From: Paraburkholderia sp. BL21I4N1
GTDB lineage: Bacteria; Pseudomonadota; Gammaproteobacteria; Burkholderiales; Burkholderiaceae
Assembly: GCF_002973525.1 (NCBI RefSeq)
Contig: NZ_PVEN01000005.1
Coordinates: 248,001-312,000 of the forward strand
Reading direction: 5' to 3'
Length of the DNA: 64,000 bases
Positions 61,738-64,000 of the stretch are shown piece by piece (the stretch's first letter is position 1; every line of letters begins with the position of its first letter). The notes below the pieces were generated by a model. That model ran no database searches. It was not told the origin of the DNA and was given only the letters and a program-made list of their open reading frames with translations. A program made the translations under genes and the position numbers.

Positions 61738-61995
61738 TCAGCCGCCGGTAACCGGCGGAAAGAACGCAACCTCGCAGCCTTCGGTGATGCGCGTACCGGC
61801 GTCGGTCATCACATGATTGCAGGCCATGCGCAGTGCGCGACCTTCGGCCAGCGTGTCGGCCCACGCGCCGCCACGCACGCGCAGCCACGCGCGCACGTCG
61901 CCGACCGTGGCGATGCCGTCCGGCAGGTCGACCGTTTCGTCGGCCAGATCGAGCGCTTCGCGCACGCTCGCAAAATATCGCAATTGAATCTTCAT
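61738..61995 (-). CDS. moaD: Molybdopterin synthase sulfur carrier MoaD
   Basis: An 85-residue ubiquitin-fold protein. It begins MKIQLRYFASVREALDLADETVDLP and ends in EVAFFPPVTGG; the terminal Gly-Gly is adenylated and thiocarboxylated by MoeB-type enzymes. The start at 61995 is fixed by the conserved N-terminus, as the longer frame is Arg-rich and overlaps moeA. It lies 26 nt after moeA. Confidence 0.96.
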   Translation of the reverse strand: MKIQLRYFASVREALDLADETVDLPDGIATVGDVRAWLRVRGGAWADTLAEGRALRMACNHVMTDAGTRITEGCEVAFFPPVTGG

Positions 61996-62021
61996 CGGGA
62001 TGCCGCCGGCGCGAGCCGGCC

Positions 62022-63314
62022 TCAGTTCAGCAATTCGGAAAAGGGAATGAAGCGCACGGTCTCGCCGGCGCTGATCGCGTGGTTCGGCGGATTGTCGATC
62101 AGGCCGTCGCCCCACACCGTCGACGTCAGCACGGCCGAGCTCTGATTCGGAAACAGATCGAGACCGCCGGCCGGGTTGATCCGCGCGCGCAGGAACTCGT
62201 TGCGGCGATCGGCCTTGTTCTGCGTGAAGTCAGCGCGCAACGACAGCGCGCGCGGCGCAACCGTCCGCACACCGGCGAGGCTCAAAATGAACGGACGCAC
62301 GAACAGCAGGAACGTAGCGAAGCTGGAAACGGGGTTGCCCGGCAGACCGATAAAGAACGTTTCCGATGCGGATGCCGTGGCTGAAGCTGAACTACTCCGG
62401 GAAGCCGCCGCCTCTTCAGTCGCCGCCCCCCGCCGCACCGCACCGAACGCCAGCGGTTTGCCCGGCTTCATCGCGATCTGCCACATCGACAGACGGCCTT
62501 CGGCCTCGACCGCCGGCTTCACGTGATCCTCCTCGCCCACCGATACGCCGCCGCACGTCAGGATCAGATCATGCGCCACGGCGGCCTCTCGCAGCGTGGC
62601 GCGGGTCGCGTCCAGCTTGTCGGCGACGATGCCGTAATCGGTCACGTCGCAGCCGAGCTTGTCCAGCAGACCGCGCAGCGTAAAGCGGTTCGAGTTGTAG
62701 ATCGCGCCGGGTTTGAGCGGTTCGCCCGGCATGGTCAGCTCGTCGCCGGTGAAGAACACCGCGACCTTGACGCGCCGCCGCACCGCCAGCGTCGCGCAAC
62801 CGACCGAGGCCGCCAGCCCCAACGCCTGCGGCGTCAGCCGCGTACCGGCCGGCAGGATCACCGAGCCGCTGCGAATGTCCGCGCCTTGCGCGGTGATCCA
62901 CTCACCCGGTTGCGGGCTGTGCAGGATCGTGACTTCGTCGCCGGCGGCTTCGGTTTGCTCCTGCATCACGATGGCGTCCGCGCCGGGCGGCACCGTTGCG
63001 CCGGTGAAGATTCGCGCCGCGGTGCCGGGCTTCAGCGCTTCGGGCGCGTGGCCGGCCGGGATGCGTTGCGAGACGGGCAAACGCTGGTTGCGGGCGTCAG
63101 CCAGGTCCGCCACGCGGATCGCGTAGCCGTCCATGGAACTGGTATGCATGGGCGGGACGTCGAGCGGCGACGTGACGTCGGCCGACAGAACCCGATTCAG
63201 CGCGTCCAGCGTGGGAATCGATTCGACGCCGTCGATCGGGCTTGCGGCGCTGAGCAGGGTCGCCAACGCTTCGGCGGTAGCGAGCATCGGAGCGCGGGGC
63301 GTGGGTGTGGACAT
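62022..63314 (-). CDS. moeA: Molybdopterin molybdenumtransferase MoeA
   Basis: A 430-residue enzyme that inserts molybdate into adenylylated molybdopterin. Marks include VPPMHTSSMDGYAIR, ARIFTGATVPPGADAIVMQE, VAVFFTGDEL and CGGVSVGEEDHVK, plus LPGNPVSSFATF. A low-complexity Ala/Ser insertion (about residues 302-323; EEAAASRSSSAS, then ATASA) interrupts the domain just before FFIGLPGNPVS. The C-terminal domain ends normally (GETVRFIPFSELL). The start MSTPTPRAPML at 63314 is the first ATG. It precedes moaD and moaE and follows thrC. Confidence 0.95.
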   Translation of the reverse strand: MSTPTPRAPMLATAEALATLLSAASPIDGVESIPTLDALNRVLSADVTSPLDVPPMHTSSMDGYAIRVADLADARNQRLPVSQRIPAGHAPEALKPGTAARIFTGATVPPGADAIVMQEQTEAAGDEVTILHSPQPGEWITAQGADIRSGSVILPAGTRLTPQALGLAASVGCATLAVRRRVKVAVFFTGDELTMPGEPLKPGAIYNSNRFTLRGLLDKLGCDVTDYGIVADKLDATRATLREAAVAHDLILTCGGVSVGEEDHVKPAVEAEGRLSMWQIAMKPGKPLAFGAVRRGAATEEAAASRSSSASATASASETFFIGLPGNPVSSFATFLLFVRPFILSLAGVRTVAPRALSLRADFTQNKADRRNEFLRARINPAGGLDLFPNQSSAVLTSTVWGDGLIDNPPNHAISAGETVRFIPFSELLN

Positions 63315-63482
63315 CTCGGGTTTGGAAGCCGCAGGTTAAAAGAATATTGTAGCGGCCGACGCCGACGGCATGGGCAGCCGGGCGTTATGGAGGGATTTAT
63401 GGGTGTTGGGGAGGGGTTGGCACGGGCCAGGAACGACGGTGCGTGAGCCAGGCGACCCACGCACCGCGGCACGACGAACGAC

Positions 63483-64000
63483 TTAACCGCCCGTCTTCGC
63501 GACGATAAAGTCCTTCACACGCTGCGCATCCGCCGGCAGCACGTCGAAGCGCTGCGGCAGCGACTCCAGGCCCGAGAACGCCGCCGGCCGCTCCGGTTCG
63601 CGCCGCAGCGCTTCGCGGATCGTTTCGCCGAATTTGACGGGCTGCGCCGTCTCCAGCACGATCATCGGAATACCCGCTTGCAGATGCTCGCGCGCCACCT
63701 TCAGACCGTCGGCCGTGTGGGTATCGATCATCGTGTGGTAGCGCTCGAACACGTCGCGGATCGTTTCGAGGCGCGTTTCGTGACTGCTGCGGCCCGACAC
63801 GAAACCGAATTCCCGCACGCGCGCGAAATCGCCGCTCGCGGCGAGGTCGAAACCGCCCTTCTCCTCGACGTCGCGGAACAGTTGCAACACGCGCGCCGGA
63901 TCGCGGCCCAGTAGATCGAACACGAAGCGTTCGAAATTCGAGGCCTTCGAGATATCCATGCTCGGGCTGCTCGTGTGGTACGTCTCCGCAGCCTTGCGCA
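63483..64000 (-). CDS. thrC: Threonine synthase, C-terminal part (cut by window edge)
   Basis: The visible 172 residues are the C-terminal part of a class I/II threonine synthase, the PLP enzyme converting O-phosphohomoserine to threonine. The segment begins AETYHTSSPSMDISKASNFERFVFDLL, a family hallmark, and continues with GFVSGRSSHETRLETIRDVFERYHTMIDTHTADG. It ends VKDFIVAKTGG. The frame runs on to the right edge without a start. It lies 168 nt before moeA on the same strand. The PLP lysine is outside the window. Confidence 0.95.
   Translation of the reverse strand, partial: RKAAETYHTSSPSMDISKASNFERFVFDLLGRDPARVLQLFRDVEEKGGFDLAASGDFARVREFGFVSGRSSHETRLETIRDVFERYHTMIDTHTADGLKVAREHLQAGIPMIVLETAQPVKFGETIREALRREPERPAAFSGLESLPQRFDVLPADAQRVKDFIVAKTGG

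Overview
The window is a typical stretch of a high-GC betaproteobacterial chromosome and looks like Burkholderia sensu lato, most likely Paraburkholderia. The grounds are the phaC-phaA-phaB-phaR polyhydroxybutyrate cluster, a BktB-type thiolase, the surE-pcm-nlpD-rpoS and dnaX-ybaB-recR runs, trxA followed by rho, thrC-moeA-moaD-moaE, and a DUF6013-like secreted protein. Coding density and codon use are even throughout. I see no insertion sequence, prophage, integrase, CRISPR array, tRNA or rRNA, so I read this as core chromosome and not an island. I found no candidate for a wholly new multi-gene system; the more interesting items are small and are listed as findings.

Layout. 1-7.8 kb: end of an unidentified gene, an AsmA-type envelope protein with a small coupled membrane ORF, FetA/FetB-like iron exporter genes, a secreted DUF6013-like protein, and a divergent quinone-oxidoreductase/LysR pair. 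7.8-12.3 kb: a bacterial non-homologous end-joining locus (ku, ligD with PE-ligase-polymerase order, and a small hydrophilic protein). 12.3-21.5 kb: a 20-bp tandem repeat, a cytochrome P450, serB, a possible 43-residue gene, a cystathionine beta-lyase, a secreted protein, bktB, a sugar kinase and rimO. 21.5-28.2 kb: dusC and the PHB genes, transcribed phaC-phaA-phaB-phaR.

28.2-45 kb: rluD-pgeF, divergent bamD, rlmD, a DnaQ-like exonuclease, the stationary-phase operon surE-pcm-nlpD-rpoS, a quinone oxidoreductase, a CaiB-type CoA transferase, the recombination/replication run dnaX-ybaB-recR, and the 4.5S signal-recognition-particle RNA gene just upstream of dnaX. 45-54.4 kb: trxA, rho, a MerR regulator overlapping an MFS exporter gene, an MtfA-like peptidase, zinc-independent ribosomal protein L31, a GT-C membrane glycosyltransferase and a MATE exporter. 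54.5-64 kb: a MerR/carboxymuconolactone-decarboxylase-like pair, a ComEA-like secreted protein, YidB, ClpB, an NsrR-type nitric-oxide sensor divergent from a group III truncated haemoglobin (with a good NsrR-box candidate between them), then moaE, moaD, moeA and the 3' end of thrC.

Working together: PhaA and PhaB make (R)-3-hydroxybutyryl-CoA, PhaC polymerises it, PhaR senses the polymer, and BktB can supply longer 3-ketoacyl-CoA. Ku and LigD form a two-protein break-repair machine. NsrR and the truncated globin form a nitrosative-stress pair. MoaD and MoaE make molybdopterin and MoeA inserts molybdate.
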